Of a stretch of 64,000 bases of DNA, positions 1 through 9,181 are shown piece by piece. Below the pieces are notes generated by a model that saw only the letters and a program-made list of their open reading frames with translations, had not been told where the DNA came from and made no database searches. This stretch comes from Streptomyces sp. NBC_01217. GTDB lineage: Bacteria > Actinomycetota > Actinomycetes > Streptomycetales > Streptomycetaceae. Where the stretch lies: contig NZ_CP108538.1 of assembly GCF_035994185.1 (NCBI RefSeq), positions 3,162,001 to 3,226,000 of the forward strand. The letters are read 5' to 3'. The translations under genes and the position numbers were made by a program. Within the stretch, counting starts at the first letter, position 1. The number at the start of each line of letters is the position of its first letter.

Positions 1-70
1 GCCCGGTCTGCAAGGGGTAGAGATCCACACCGATCCGGCCCATGGTGATCACGTCGTACAGCTCAGGCAT
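1..70 (-). CDS. iolC: 5-dehydro-2-deoxygluconokinase, N-terminus only
   Basis: Only the first 23 codons are in the window; the gene runs off the left edge. They read MPELYDVITMGRIGVDLYPL and onward, the characteristic start of PfkB-family IolC, which phosphorylates 5-dehydro-2-deoxygluconate in myo-inositol breakdown. An in-frame ATG lies two codons upstream (position 76), but a GAAGGG ribosome binding site sits 6 nt before the ATG at 70 and abuts the other, so 70 is the better start. The neighbour on the other strand is an IolE-like isomerase, which supports an inositol locus. The short length limits certainty. Confidence 0.75.
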   Translation of the reverse strand, partial: MPELYDVITMGRIGVDLYPLQTG

Positions 71-109
71 AAGCATCCCTTCGACCGGCGACCGGGGCGG
101 CTGCTCCCA

Positions 110-153
110 GGTCTAGCCCTCCCCCGGAACCCTGTCAATGCTTTGTCCGGACA
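110..153 (-). promoter_or_regulatory. Probable iolC promoter with adjacent palindrome
   Basis: On the reverse strand TTGACA (138-133) and TAGACC (115-110) are separated by 17 nt, a good vegetative-type promoter about 40 nt upstream of the iolC ATG. Just upstream of the -35 box is the perfect palindrome TGTCCGGACA (144-153), a candidate operator in this divergent region. A forward-strand TTGACA is at 167-172. The regulator is not in the window. Confidence 0.45.
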
Positions 154-202
154 TACGGACGAATGATTGACACTCGCCCCGGGGGCCGGGAGGCTGGGCC
201 GC

Positions 203-1129
203 ATGACCTCCTCCGCATTGGCCCCGACCCGTGTCCGTATCGGTTCGGCACCCGACTCGTGGGGTGTGTGGTTCCCCGACGATCCGCGCCAGGTGCCCTG
301 GCAACGCTTCCTCGACGAGGTCTCCGCGGCGGGTTACGAGTGGATCGAACTCGGCCCGTACGGCTACCTCCCGACCGATCCGGCCCGCCTTGCCGACGAG
401 ACCCGCGGCCGTGGTCTCACCGTCTCCGCGGGCACCGTTTTCACCGGATTGCACCACGGCCCGGACGTCTGGGACCGGACCTGGGCGCATGTCGCCGACA
501 TCGCGGCACTCACCCGGGCGATGGGCGCCGGGCATCTCGTGGTCATCCCGTCGTTCTGGCGCGACGACAGGACGGGCGAGGTCCTGGAGGACCGCACCCT
601 CACTGCGCGGCAGTGGCGCGATCTCACCACCCAGACGGAGCGGCTGGGCCGCGAGGTGCGGGACCGCTTCGGGCTGCGGATCGTCGTCCATCCGCATGCC
701 GACACCCATATCGACACCGAGGAGAACGTCAGCCGCTTCCTCGACGCCACCGATCCCGACCTCGTCTCGCTCTGCCTCGACACCGGCCACTACGCCTACT
801 GCGGCGGCGACAGCGTCAGACTGATCGAGACCTACGGCGAACGGATCGGCTATCTGCACCTCAAGCAGGTCGACCCGGAGATCCTGGCCGAAGTCGTGGC
901 CGGCGAGGTGCCGTTCGGGCCCGCCGTGGCGCGCGGGGTGATGTGCGAACCACCGGGCGGGGTGCCCGCGCTGGAGCCCGTGCTGGCCGCCGCCCGCAAG
1001 CTGGACGTCGACCTCTTCGCCATCGTCGAGCAGGACATGTATCCGTGCCCGCCCGACAAGCCCTTTCCCATCGCCCGCCGCACCCGGGAATTCCTACGCT
1101 CCTGCGGCGGCGCGCACCGGGCCCCCTGA
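203..1129 (+). CDS. IolE-like sugar phosphate isomerase/epimerase (TIM barrel)
   Basis: A 308-residue member of the xylose-isomerase-like TIM barrel family (AP endonuclease 2 superfamily). It resembles inosose dehydratase IolE: an N-terminal RIGSAPDSWGVWF strand, a central VVHPHADTHID, then CLDTGHYAYCGGD and YLHLKQVD segments that carry the usual metal-binding His, Asp and Glu positions. The likely role is dehydration or isomerisation of a keto-inositol or related sugar in the cytoplasm. ATG 203 follows a GGGAGG ribosome binding site (188-193); a longer start at 167 has none. It is divergent from iolC, fitting inositol catabolism. Related members of this family have other substrates, so the exact reaction is inferred. 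Confidence 0.75.
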   Translation: MTSSALAPTRVRIGSAPDSWGVWFPDDPRQVPWQRFLDEVSAAGYEWIELGPYGYLPTDPARLADETRGRGLTVSAGTVFTGLHHGPDVWDRTWAHVADIAALTRAMGAGHLVVIPSFWRDDRTGEVLEDRTLTARQWRDLTTQTERLGREVRDRFGLRIVVHPHADTHIDTEENVSRFLDATDPDLVSLCLDTGHYAYCGGDSVRLIETYGERIGYLHLKQVDPEILAEVVAGEVPFGPAVARGVMCEPPGGVPALEPVLAAARKLDVDLFAIVEQDMYPCPPDKPFPIARRTREFLRSCGGAHRAP

Positions 1130-1240
1130 CACGCCGAGCGGCCCCGGGAAGTGACGTGGAGGCGGTAGGCGGTGTTGTCCTCGATGAGGAGTCGGTGCGC
1201 GGTTCCCGGCCGCGCACCGCCGCCGCGCGCATCACCACGC

Positions 1241-1270
1241 ACCTCCACGCACCTCCACGCACCTCCACGC
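1241..1270. repeat. Tandem decamer, 3 perfect copies
   Basis: ACCTCCACGC is repeated three times, with a degenerate fourth copy (ATCACCACGC) at 1231-1240. It ends 3 nt before the AGGAGC ribosome binding site of the next gene, so it lies in its 5' leader or promoter. It looks like a slippage product. Confidence 0.7.
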
Positions 1271-1287
1271 ACTAGGAGCAACTCGCC

Positions 1288-1701
1288 ATGATCCGGAAGA
1301 TGCTGTCGTCCCGCAGGGCGGCCGGAACCTCGGCCCTGGCCGCCGTCGCCCTGGCAGCCGCCCTCGCCACCGCCCCCGGCGCCTCGGCCGACGAGCACAA
1401 CCCGCCGCCACCACCCGGCTCCAGCGCGGTCTGCGCCTTCTACGACGGCGACGGGCTCACCGTCTACGGCGAGCAGGGCGAGCGGGTGTCCCAGGTCCAG
1501 TGCATTCTGGCCAACCGGCACTACCTGCCGTGGTCCGCGGTCGACGGAACGTTCGGCCCCGAGACCCTCCTCGCCGTACAGCGCTTCCAGGCAAACCACC
1601 CGCCGCTCACACCGGACGGCCTGGTCACCCCGGCCACCTGGTCGGCGCTCTGGCACGCGGGACCCGATCGCGTGACCCCGCTGCCGTATCCGCGGGCGTA
1701 A
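1288..1701 (+). CDS. Secreted peptidoglycan-binding-domain protein
   Basis: A 137-residue exported protein. Residues 1-34 form a Sec signal: basic start with a double Arg, an Ala/Leu-rich core and an ASA cleavage region. After a short Pro-rich linker, residues ~50-130 form one PG_binding_1 repeat, with the motifs VSQVQCILANR, VDGTFGPETLLAVQRFQ and DGLVTPATWSAL. The two mature cysteines (in VCAF and VQCIL) probably form a disulfide. There is no catalytic domain, so it likely binds cell wall or acts with a separate hydrolase. ATG 1288 follows AGGAGC with 8-nt spacing. Its leader carries a tandem decamer repeat. Confidence 0.85.
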   Translation: MIRKMLSSRRAAGTSALAAVALAAALATAPGASADEHNPPPPPGSSAVCAFYDGDGLTVYGEQGERVSQVQCILANRHYLPWSAVDGTFGPETLLAVQRFQANHPPLTPDGLVTPATWSALWHAGPDRVTPLPYPRA

Positions 1702-1948
1702 CTCCGCACGCCTCCTCCCCTACCGGCGGCCCCCTTGGGCACCATGCATGCCTTCTGTCACAGAGATCACCTTCTCGTCACGCATGTCTCCATTACGCGG
1801 GTCTTGCGTAACAGGCGCTCGACAGCCCCTCCCCGGAACTCGGTCCATGTCGTTGCACCGGGCACAGGCTGAGCGATCGTCAGCGTCCGCGCCGCGGCTC
1901 CCCCGACGGCCTTCCCGGCTGCCGCTGCGGTGCAGAGAGGTGTCATCT

Positions 1949-2146
1949 ATGACGGACAGAAGACTCTGGTCCTACAAGGACATTGCCGCGCACATCCGGG
2001 TGCAGCCGGACACCGTCCGCTCGTACCGCAAACACGGCCTCCTCCCGTCACCCGACCACGTGGAGAGCGGCAAGCCCTACTGGTACGCGGACACCATCCG
2101 TGCCTGGGTCGCCTCAAGACCCGGCAATCGAGGACGCAGGGACTGA
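1949..2146 (+). CDS. Small MerR/excisionase-like helix-turn-helix protein
   Basis: A 65-residue protein with one helix-turn-helix near the N-terminus (YKDIAAHIRVQPDTVRSYRKHGLLP), then SGKPYWYADTIRAWVASRPG, the layout of small MerR- or excisionase-like DNA binders. No effector domain is present. ATG 1949 is preceded by AGAGAGG at 1934-1940. An interrupted palindrome, TTACGC-N7-GCGTAA, lies about 140 nt upstream (1793-1811) and could be an operator. The 247-nt upstream gap has no credible gene. Excisionase-like proteins often accompany integrases, but none is near here, so a regulatory role is more likely. Confidence 0.75.
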   Translation: MTDRRLWSYKDIAAHIRVQPDTVRSYRKHGLLPSPDHVESGKPYWYADTIRAWVASRPGNRGRRD

Positions 2147-2221
2147 CACCTCAGGCCCCGTACGGCGAACGGCCCCCACCCCGCCGCCGTACGGGGCCTC
2201 ACTCTTCGTCCGGGCGTACGG

Positions 2222-3271
2222 TCAGACTCTCGACGGCTCGATGATCGTCACCCCTGCCCCGGGCGCCGTCCCCATCGCGGCGAGCGCCGCGGGGGCCGCG
2301 TCCAGGCCGATGGTGGAGGTCACCAGCAGGTCGGGGCGGAGTGCGCCGGCCAGGACCAGGTCCATCATCGGCGGGTACGCGTGCGCGGCCATGCCGTGGC
2401 TGCCGAAGATCTCCAGCTCCAGGCCGATCACGCGCGCCATGGGCACGACGGGGTCACCGGCCGCCGTGGGCAGCAGCCCGACCTGCACATGGCGGCCCTG
2501 TCGACGCAGGCTCCGCACGGAGGCGGCGCAGGTGACCGGGGAGCCCAGGGCGTCGAGCGACAGATGGGCCCCGCCGCCCGTCAGCTCGCGCACCGCCTCG
2601 TCCGCCCCGCCCGGGTACGCGGAGGCGTCCACGCACTCCACCGCGCCGAATGCGCGCGCCAGTTCGAGAGCGTCCGCCGAGATGTCGACCGCGACGACCC
2701 TGGCCCCACAGGCCGCCGCGATCATGACGGCAGACAGTCCGACCCCTCCGCAGCCGTGCACCGCGACCCACTCCCCCGGCGCCACCCGCCCCTGAGCCAC
2801 GACCGCCCGGAACGCCGTGGCGAACCTGCACCCCAGACCGGCCGCCGTGGCGAAGGAGAGTCCCTCGGGCACGGCGACCAGATTGACGTCGGCCTGCTCC
2901 AGCGCCACGTACTCGGCGAACGAACCCCAGTGCGTGAAGCCGGGCTGGGTCTGCCGCTCGCAGACCTGCTGGGCTCCGGCCGCGCAGGCGGCGCAACGGC
3001 CGCACGCGCAGACGAAGGGCACGGTGACCCGGTCGCCTGGCCGCCAGTTGACGACACCGCTCCCCACCGCCTCCACCACACCGGCCAGTTCATGACCGGG
3101 CACATGGGGCAGAGCGATGTCCGGGTCGTGACCCATCCAGCCGTGCCAGTCGCTGCGGCACAGCCCGGTGGCCTCGACGCGGACCACGACGCCCTGCCCG
3201 GAGGGGCTCGGATCCGGCACCTCCCGCACCCGGGCGTCCTGCCCGAACTCCTCGAACACCACCGCTCGCAT
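2222..3271 (-). CDS. Zinc-dependent alcohol dehydrogenase
   Basis: A full-length (349 aa) medium-chain dehydrogenase. The catalytic-zinc region is [12 protein letters not shown] with GHELAGVV. The structural-zinc loop [17 protein letters not shown] has its four spaced cysteines. The coenzyme site is [15 protein letters not shown] followed by VVAVDIS, where the acidic residue ending beta-2 suggests NAD rather than NADP. It oxidises an unidentified alcohol or reduces the aldehyde in the cytoplasm. The start ATG follows GAAGGG with 8-nt spacing. It stands alone; the next gene upstream on this strand is a decayed MMPL transporter. Confidence 0.9.
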   Translation of the reverse strand: MRAVVFEEFGQDARVREVPDPSPSGQGVVVRVEATGLCRSDWHGWMGHDPDIALPHVPGHELAGVVEAVGSGVVNWRPGDRVTVPFVCACGRCAACAAGAQQVCERQTQPGFTHWGSFAEYVALEQADVNLVAVPEGLSFATAAGLGCRFATAFRAVVAQGRVAPGEWVAVHGCGGVGLSAVMIAAACGARVVAVDISADALELARAFGAVECVDASAYPGGADEAVRELTGGGAHLSLDALGSPVTCAASVRSLRRQGRHVQVGLLPTAAGDPVVPMARVIGLELEIFGSHGMAAHAYPPMMDLVLAGALRPDLLVTSTIGLDAAPAALAAMGTAPGAGVTIIEPSRV

Positions 3272-3314
3272 CGGCCCAGCCCTTCGTTCGGCCCCGCTGT
3301 CCGGGCGGCCGAAT

Positions 3315-3845
3315 CTACGCCCCGCTGATGACCTTGTCCCGCTCCGGAGCGTCCTTCGACATCTCCTCCACCGGAACCGGCGCGGACTCTCCTTCGCTCA
3401 GGCCGAATCTCCGGTAAAAGGCCCGCAGCGGGGCGGGCGCCCACCAGCTGACCTTGCCCATCAGCTTCATCACGGAAGGAACCAGCAGGCTGCGCACCAC
3501 CATGGCGTCCATCAGCACGGCCACGGCGATGCCGAGGCCCAGCATCTTGGTGTTGGCCACCCGTGACGTACCGATGGCGACCATCACCACTGCCAGGATC
3601 ACGGCTGCCGCGGTAATCAGCCCGCCGGTGTGCCGCAGCCCGAAGGTCACCGACCGCTCGTGGTCCCCGGTGCGGTCGTACTCCTCCTTGATCCGGGAGA
3701 GCAGGAAGACCCCGTAGTCCATGGAGAGTCCGAAGGCGACGCAGAACATCAGTACCGGCAGGGTCGTCTCTATGTCTCCGGTACTGGTGAAGGAGAGCAG
3801 CCCGGACAGATGCCCGTCCTGGAAGACCCAGACGACCGCTCCGAC
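3315..3845 (-). pseudogene. MMPL-family transporter, 3' remnant
   Basis: The last ~177 codons of an MMPL/RND-type exporter, a family usually over 700 residues. Visible are VGAVVWVFQDG, then VLMFCVAFGLSMDYGVFLLSRIKEEYDRTG (the conserved C-terminal membrane block), two more membrane segments and the cytoplasmic tail. Homology stops abruptly at about 3845, where a TAG is in frame and the sequence passes directly into the middle of a TetR gene on the other strand. More than 500 codons and the promoter are gone. This is what remains after one deletion in a divergent regulator-transporter pair. Confidence 0.8.
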
Positions 3846-4245
3846 CTATGGCGCCGCATTCCTCCCGCACCATCTGACGCTCCCGCTGGACCGGATGCTG
3901 GACGCCATCCTCGACCCGCTGATCGCCTTCAACTGCGAGAATCCGGCCTTCACCGTCCTGATGCACGGTTCCGAGGTCCCCGGAATGATCACCCAGGGTC
4001 ACGACGCGCTGCACATGACCATGCTCGACCGCGTCGAAATGATCCTGGGCGACTACCTGCCGGCCACCCCGCCCGACCAGATCACCCGTATCGCCAACAT
4101 GATCTTCATCCTCTTCAAGGGCGGGCTCGCCCTGATCATGGCCCACGAGGGCGACGAGCGGGACGCGTACGCCAGGGAGCTGAAGACCGCACTGTTCCGC
4201 TACCTGGAACCACTGGTCGGCACCGCCCCGCTCCCCGCCCCCTGA
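3846..4245 (+). pseudogene. TetR-family regulator, C-terminal remnant
   Basis: About 132 codons of a TetR ligand-binding domain, starting abruptly at TYGAAFLPHHLTLPL and ending normally with ALFRYLEPLVGT before a TGA. The N-terminal helix-turn-helix and the start are absent. Frames extending further left read through the antisense of the MMPL remnant and are not real. Before the deletion this gene would have pointed away from the MMPL gene, the usual layout for a TetR repressor and its exporter. No DNA-binding function can remain. Confidence 0.75.
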
Positions 4246-4315
4246 GCGCCCGCAATCCCGTACGCCATAGGATTCGGACAAATCCCCCTTCTCGCCGGGC
4301 AGGGCGCTCGCATTC

Positions 4316-4332
4316 ATACCCCCTAGGGGTAT
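4316..4332. promoter_or_regulatory. CsoR-type copper operator
   Basis: ATACCCCCTAGGGGTAT, a near-perfect palindrome with G/C tracts flanked by ATA, matches the form of actinobacterial CsoR operators. It lies 80 nt upstream of the copper chaperone start, where a promoter would be. A weaker relative, ATACTGGTGGGGTAC, is at 4798-4812, 30 nt before copA. Confidence 0.7.
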
Positions 4333-4411
4333 AGTCTGATGAGTGTTGGGGCACACCGGTCTCCGGGGCTTCCGACATCACACCCTTGTGCTCGTCGAAG
4401 AGGAGAACACC

Positions 4412-4720
4412 ATGACCGCCGAGACCCAGCTCCCCCAGGCCACCGGCTCCTGCTGCTCGCCCAGCGGCTCCTGCCACGACGGCGCGGACTCCGGCGCCGG
4501 CGCGGACGGTGTGACCACCGTCTACCAGGTGGCCGGTATGACCTGTGGACACTGCGAGGGCGCCGTCTCCGAGGAGATCTCCGGCATCGACGGCGTCACC
4601 TCGGTGAAGGCCGTCGCCTCCACCGGCCGGGTGACCGTCGTCTCGCGGGCCCCGCTGACCGAGGACGCCGTACGCGCCGCGGTCGACGAGGCCGGGTACG
4701 AGCTCGTCGGCCGGGCCTGA
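4412..4720 (+). CDS. copZ: Copper chaperone, heavy-metal-associated domain
   Basis: A 102-residue cytoplasmic HMA protein. Residues ~35-100 form the ferredoxin-like fold, with the Cu(I) motif MTCGHC ([15 protein letters not shown]). The N-terminal ~30 residues form a Cys-rich tail ([13 protein letters not shown]) with extra thiols that could also bind copper. It should deliver Cu(I) to the CopA pump encoded next. ATG 4412 follows AGGAG (4401-4405); an earlier in-frame start at 4343 lacks one. It lies behind a CsoR-type palindrome, so copper should derepress it. Confidence 0.9.
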   Translation: MTAETQLPQATGSCCSPSGSCHDGADSGAGADGVTTVYQVAGMTCGHCEGAVSEEISGIDGVTSVKAVASTGRVTVVSRAPLTEDAVRAAVDEAGYELVGRA

Positions 4721-4841
4721 ACACCGTCGGGGCACACCCGATACGCCGGACGCACCCGCACCACCCCCCTTTGCCACCGGGCCGAACCGACCAGCAGATA
4801 CTGGTGGGGTACGGTCCGGTCGGCGTTTCAGGAGTTCGGAC

Positions 4842-7262
4842 ATGCACAGCGCAACAGAGGCCGAAACCCCGGCAGTGGAGAGTTCGCGGGCCGAACTCAC
4901 GATCGGCGGGATGACCTGCGCCTCCTGCGCGGCCCGCGTCGAGAAGAAGCTCAACCGGATGGACGGCGTCACCGCCACCGTCAACTACGCGACCGAGAAG
5001 GCCCGTGTCGCCTTCGGCCCGGGAACCGGCCTCGCGGATCTGATCGCCACGGTCGAGAAGACCGGCTACACGGCGCAGCCCGTACACCGCCCCGAACCGG
5101 CCCTGCCCGCCCCCGCACGAGTGACGCCTGCGCCTGAAGGCACCGGCACGGGTACGAGCACCAGCACCAGCACCAGCACCAAAGCCCGTACCGCCGCCGA
5201 GCCCCGTACCGACGGCGAAGCCCGCACCAGCACCGACGCCGGCACCGACACCGACACCGACACCGACGACCCCGCCGAGCGGAACGCCGTCGGCGCCCTT
5301 GCCTCACTGCGTCAGCGTCTGGCCGTCTCCGCCGTTCTCTCCGTCCCCGTCATCGTGCTCGCGATGGTCCCCGCCCTCCAGTTCGACAACTGGCAGTGGC
5401 TCTCCCTCACCCTCGCCGCACCGGTCGTCATCTGGGGCGGGCTGCCCTTCCACCGCGCCGCCTGGACCAACCTCCGGCACGGCGCGGCCACCATGGACAC
5501 CCTGGTCTCGGTCGGCACCCTCGCCGCCTTCGGCTGGTCCCTGTGGGCGCTGTTCCTCGGCGACGCGGGCATGACCGGCATGCGGCACGGCTTCGACGTC
5601 ACCGTCTCGCGGACCGAAGGCTCGTCCGCCCTCTATCTGGAGGTCGCGGCCGGGGTCGTCACCTTCATCCTGCTGGGGCGCTATCTGGAGGCGAAGTCCA
5701 AGCGGAAGGCCGGTTCCGCCCTGCGCGCGCTGATGCACCTGGGCGCGAAGGACGTCTCCGTCCTCCGGGGCGGTACAGAAGTACGCATTCCCATCGCCCG
5801 GCTCACCGTCGGGGACCGGTTCCTGGTCCGCCCCGGCGAGAAGATCGCCACCGACGGCACGGTCGTCGAGGGCGCCTCGGCCGTCGACGCGTCGATGCTC
5901 ACCGGCGAGTCCGTACCCGTCGACGTGGGCGTCGGCGACTCCGTCACCGGGGCCACCCTCAACGCGGGCGGCCGGCTCGTCGTCGAGGCCACCCGGATCG
6001 GCGCCGACACCCAGCTCGCCCGGATGGCCCGGCTCGTCGAGGACGCCCAGAACGGCAAGGCGGCCGCCCAGCGCCTCGCCGACCGGATCTCCGCCGTCTT
6101 CGTACCCGTGGTGCTGCTGCTCGCGCTGGCGACCCTGATCGGCTGGCTGCTCGTCACGGACGACATGACCGCCGCGTTCACCGCCGCCGTCGCCGTACTG
6201 ATCATCGCCTGCCCCTGCGCCCTGGGCCTGGCCACCCCCACCGCCCTCATGGTCGGTACGGGGCGCGGCGCCCAGCTCGGCATCCTGATCAAGGGCCCGG
6301 AGGTCCTGGAGAGCACGCACCGCATCGACACGATCGTCCTCGACAAGACCGGCACGGTCACCACCGGCCGGATGACCCTCCAGGGCATCCACCCCGCGCC
6401 CGGCACCGACGAGACCCGGCTGCTGCAGCTTGCCGGTGCGCTGGAGCACTCCTCCGAGCACCCCATCGCCCGCGCCGTCGCCGCCGGAGCCATGGAGCGT
6501 ATCGGCGGCCCCCTTCCCGCCCCCGAGGACTTCGCCACCGTCCCGGGCCTCGGCGTACGCGGCACGGTCGACGGACACCGGGTCCTGGCCGGCCGTCCGC
6601 AGCTGCTCACCGACGCGGGCATCGATGTCCCCGACGCCCTGTCAGGCGCCGTGGCGGACGCGGCTGCCCGGGGCCGTACCGCGATCGTGATCGCCTGGGA
6701 CGGGCAGCCGCGCGGCGTCCTCGCCGTCGCCGACGCGGTCAAGGAGTCCAGCGCGGCGGCCGTCGCCGAGCTGCGCGCACTCGGCCTGCGTCCCGTTCTG
6801 CTGACCGGTGACAACCGGGCCGTGGCGGACACCGTGGCCCGTGCCGTCGGAATCGACGAGGTCCACGCCGAGGTCCTGCCCGAGGAGAAGGTCCATGTCA
6901 TCGAGCGGCTCCGGGCCCAGGGGCGTTCCGTCGCCATGGTCGGTGACGGGGCGAACGACGCGGCCGCCCTGGCCACCGCCGATCTCGGACTGGCGATGGG
7001 GACCGGCACGGACGCCGCGATCGAGGCGAGCGATCTGACCCTGGTTCGTGGAGATCTCAAGGTGGCGGCCGATGCGATCCGGCTCTCCCGGCGCACACTG
7101 GCCACCATCAGGGGTAATCTCTTCTGGGCATTCGCCTATAACACAGCTGCCTTGCCCCTTGCGGTATTTGGCCTGCTCAACCCTATGATTGCAGGAGCGG
7201 CGATGGCGTTCTCATCGGTCTTCGTCGTGACGAACAGCCTGCGGTTGCGCTCCTTCACGTAA
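4842..7262 (+). CDS. copA: Copper-exporting P1B-type ATPase
   Basis: An 806-residue inner-membrane Cu(I) pump. In order: one N-terminal HMA domain with CASC (Cys26, Cys29); a Thr/Ser/Asp-rich low-complexity linker at about residues 100-143; membrane helices; the actuator motif TGES; the membrane CPC site (457-459) in [11 protein letters not shown]; the phosphorylation motif DKTGT (Asp501); SSEHPIA with the nucleotide-binding His-Pro; and the hinge GDGAND (Asp702). All catalytic residues are present. ATG 4842 follows AGGAG (4830-4834). It is probably co-transcribed with copZ; a degenerate CsoR-like box at 4798-4812 may give extra copper control. The repetitive linker is unusual. Confidence 0.95.
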   Translation: MHSATEAETPAVESSRAELTIGGMTCASCAARVEKKLNRMDGVTATVNYATEKARVAFGPGTGLADLIATVEKTGYTAQPVHRPEPALPAPARVTPAPEGTGTGTSTSTSTSTKARTAAEPRTDGEARTSTDAGTDTDTDTDDPAERNAVGALASLRQRLAVSAVLSVPVIVLAMVPALQFDNWQWLSLTLAAPVVIWGGLPFHRAAWTNLRHGAATMDTLVSVGTLAAFGWSLWALFLGDAGMTGMRHGFDVTVSRTEGSSALYLEVAAGVVTFILLGRYLEAKSKRKAGSALRALMHLGAKDVSVLRGGTEVRIPIARLTVGDRFLVRPGEKIATDGTVVEGASAVDASMLTGESVPVDVGVGDSVTGATLNAGGRLVVEATRIGADTQLARMARLVEDAQNGKAAAQRLADRISAVFVPVVLLLALATLIGWLLVTDDMTAAFTAAVAVLIIACPCALGLATPTALMVGTGRGAQLGILIKGPEVLESTHRIDTIVLDKTGTVTTGRMTLQGIHPAPGTDETRLLQLAGALEHSSEHPIARAVAAGAMERIGGPLPAPEDFATVPGLGVRGTVDGHRVLAGRPQLLTDAGIDVPDALSGAVADAAARGRTAIVIAWDGQPRGVLAVADAVKESSAAAVAELRALGLRPVLLTGDNRAVADTVARAVGIDEVHAEVLPEEKVHVIERLRAQGRSVAMVGDGANDAAALATADLGLAMGTGTDAAIEASDLTLVRGDLKVAADAIRLSRRTLATIRGNLFWAFAYNTAALPLAVFGLLNPMIAGAAMAFSSVFVVTNSLRLRSFT

Positions 7263-7758
7263 CTTCCACAAAGAGATTTAGATCACACCGGTTTCAGGGT
7301 AACCATCCGGTGGGTTCGCGAGTCTAAGAGTGCGATGCCATGGATGTCTTGGGGGACGTCCGTCGAAGTGTCTTGGGGGATGCTTCGGGCAAGCGTTGGC
7401 CGGGGCACGTGCACCGGGGAGCTTTGAGCGGCCCTCCCGTGCGTACGTACCCCGGCAGATCGCACTGGAAGTACAAGTGAAGAGCGCAGCTCGCAGTATG
7501 TGAGGAGCGCCCAGGAGCCCCGGCTTGCCGCGGCTCCCGCAGACGCCCGGCCGGATCCCGTGGGGGGAATCCGCTCCGGGACATGGGAAGCGCCTCGCTG
7601 TCGGCCCGTGGGGGGATCGATGGCGGGGCGCTTCTCGCTGCCGGGCCTGCCGCATACGCAAATCGCCCCGGACACCGCGCTCTGTGCGAAAGCGCGGTAC
7701 CTCGGGGCGAAGACGACCGGCCTCGGACGGCCGGGGTGATGCAGGGGTACTACGAAGT
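7263..7758. other. 496-nt non-coding interval between copA and citrate synthase
   Basis: No reading frame here has a convincing start or homology. It holds a direct repeat of TGTCTTGGGGGA (7345-7356 and 7369-7380), a spaced AGTATGTGAGGAG segment near 7495 that resembles a leader followed by a lost gene, and the hairpin at 7663-7710. The forward strand could be a 5' leader or a small RNA; sequence alone cannot decide. Confidence 0.4.
7663..7710 (-). terminator. Two-tier hairpin after citrate synthase
   Basis: TCGCCCCG (7663-7670) pairs with CGGGGCGA (7703-7710), and inside it ACCGCGCT (7674-7681) pairs with AGCGCGGT (7691-7698). It begins 48 nt past the citrate synthase stop. A shorter stem, CCGGCC-N6-GGCCGG, is at 7717-7734. 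Both fit transcription termination of the citrate synthase message. Confidence 0.6.
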
Positions 7759-9048
7759 TCAGCGGCTCTCGACCGGGACGAAGTCGCGCAGGACCTCGCC
7801 GGTGTAGATCTGGCGCGGGCGGCCGATGCGGGAACCCGGCTCCTTGATCATCTCGTGCCACTGGGCGATCCAGCCGGGAAGCCGGCCGATCGCGAAGAGC
7901 ACGGTGAACATCTCACTCGGGAAGCCCATGGCCCGGTAGATCAGACCCGTGTAGAAGTCCACGTTGGGGTAGAGGTTGCGCGAGACGAAGTAGTCGTCGG
8001 AGAGCGCGTGTTCCTCCAGCTTGAGCGCGATGTCGAGCAACTCGTCGGACTTGCCGAGCGACGACAGCACGTCGTGGGCCGCGGCCTTGATGATCTTCGC
8101 GCGCGGGTCGAAGGACTTGTACACCCGGTGGCCGAAGCCCATCAGGCGGACGCCGTCCTCCTTGTTCTTCACCTTGCGGATGAAGGAGTCGACGTCGCCG
8201 CCGTTGGCCTGGATGCCTTCCAGCATCTCCAGCACCGACTGGTTGGCGCCGCCGTGCAGGGGGCCCCACAGCGCCGAGATACCGGCGGAGATCGAGGCGA
8301 ACATGTTCGCCTGCGAGGAGCCGACCAGACGCACGGTGGAGGTCGAACAGTTCTGCTCGTGGTCCGCGTGCAGGATGAGCAGCTTGTCGAGCGCGGAGAC
8401 GACGACCGGGTCCAGGTCGTACTCCTGGGCGGGGACCGAGAAGGTCATGCGCAGGAAGTTCTCGACGTACCCGAGGTCGTTGCGCGGGTAGACGAAGGGG
8501 TGCCCGATCGACTTCTTGTACGCGTACGCGGCGATCGTCGGCAGCTTGGCCAGCAGCCGGATCGTCGAGAGGTGGCGCTGCTGCTCGTCGAACGGGTTGT
8601 GGCTGTCCTGGTAGAACGTGGACAGCGCGCTGACGACCGAGGACAGCATGGCCATCGGGTGGGCGTCGCGCGGGAAGCCGTCGAAGAACCGCTTGACGTC
8701 CTCGTGCAGCAGCGTGTGCTGGGTGATCTCGTTCTTGAAGGTCGACAGCTCATCGACCTTGGGAAGCTCACCGTTGATGAGCGTGTACGCCACCTCGAGG
8801 AAGGTCGACTGCTCCGCCAGCTGCTCGATGGGGTAGCCGCGGTACCGCAGGATGCCCTGCTCGCCGTCGAGGTACGTGATGGCCGATTTATACGCTGCGG
8901 TGTTGCCGTACCCGCTGTCCAGCGTCACCAGACCGGTATTGGCCCGGAGCTTCCCGATGTCGAAGCCCTTGTCGCCGACGGTGCTGTCGATCACCGGGTA
9001 GGTGTACTCGCCGTCGCCGTACCGCAGTACTACAGAGTTGTCGCTCAC
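7759..9048 (-). CDS. gltA: Citrate synthase (hexameric type)
   Basis: A 429-residue enzyme condensing oxaloacetate with acetyl-CoA at the entry to the TCA cycle. The start GTGAGCGACAAC (MSDNSVVLRYGDGEYTYP) follows GAGGG by 5 nt and matches the usual actinobacterial N-terminus; extending to the ATG at 9102 adds 18 unlikely residues. Visible motifs are the N-terminal beta domain typical of Gram-negative-type enzymes, ILHADHEQNCSTSTVRLVGS, WGPLHGGANQ and the active-site block GFGHRVYKSFDPRA. It stands alone, downstream of the helicase gene on the same strand, and ends before a strong two-tier hairpin. Confidence 0.96.
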   Translation of the reverse strand: MSDNSVVLRYGDGEYTYPVIDSTVGDKGFDIGKLRANTGLVTLDSGYGNTAAYKSAITYLDGEQGILRYRGYPIEQLAEQSTFLEVAYTLINGELPKVDELSTFKNEITQHTLLHEDVKRFFDGFPRDAHPMAMLSSVVSALSTFYQDSHNPFDEQQRHLSTIRLLAKLPTIAAYAYKKSIGHPFVYPRNDLGYVENFLRMTFSVPAQEYDLDPVVVSALDKLLILHADHEQNCSTSTVRLVGSSQANMFASISAGISALWGPLHGGANQSVLEMLEGIQANGGDVDSFIRKVKNKEDGVRLMGFGHRVYKSFDPRAKIIKAAAHDVLSSLGKSDELLDIALKLEEHALSDDYFVSRNLYPNVDFYTGLIYRAMGFPSEMFTVLFAIGRLPGWIAQWHEMIKEPGSRIGRPRQIYTGEVLRDFVPVESR

Positions 9049-9181
9049 GTCATCCCTCACCGACGTAGTGCCTCTTCTTCGAGGTTCCCTGACTGTCTCC
9101 ACCCTCCCCCATTTGGCTCAGGAGAGTGCACTCGGGGTCGTCCATTGGACCTACTCGCGGCACTCAGTGCCGCGAACTTAC

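Noticed and set aside
1231..1270. Tandem CACCTCCACG repeats as a CRISPR array
   Set aside because: The units are 10 bp with no spacers; simple slippage repeat.
2722..4356. A 544-codon reverse frame spanning the alcohol dehydrogenase, MMPL and TetR regions
   Set aside because: It crosses three real genes in a different frame from each of them and the deletion scar; no domain is visible.
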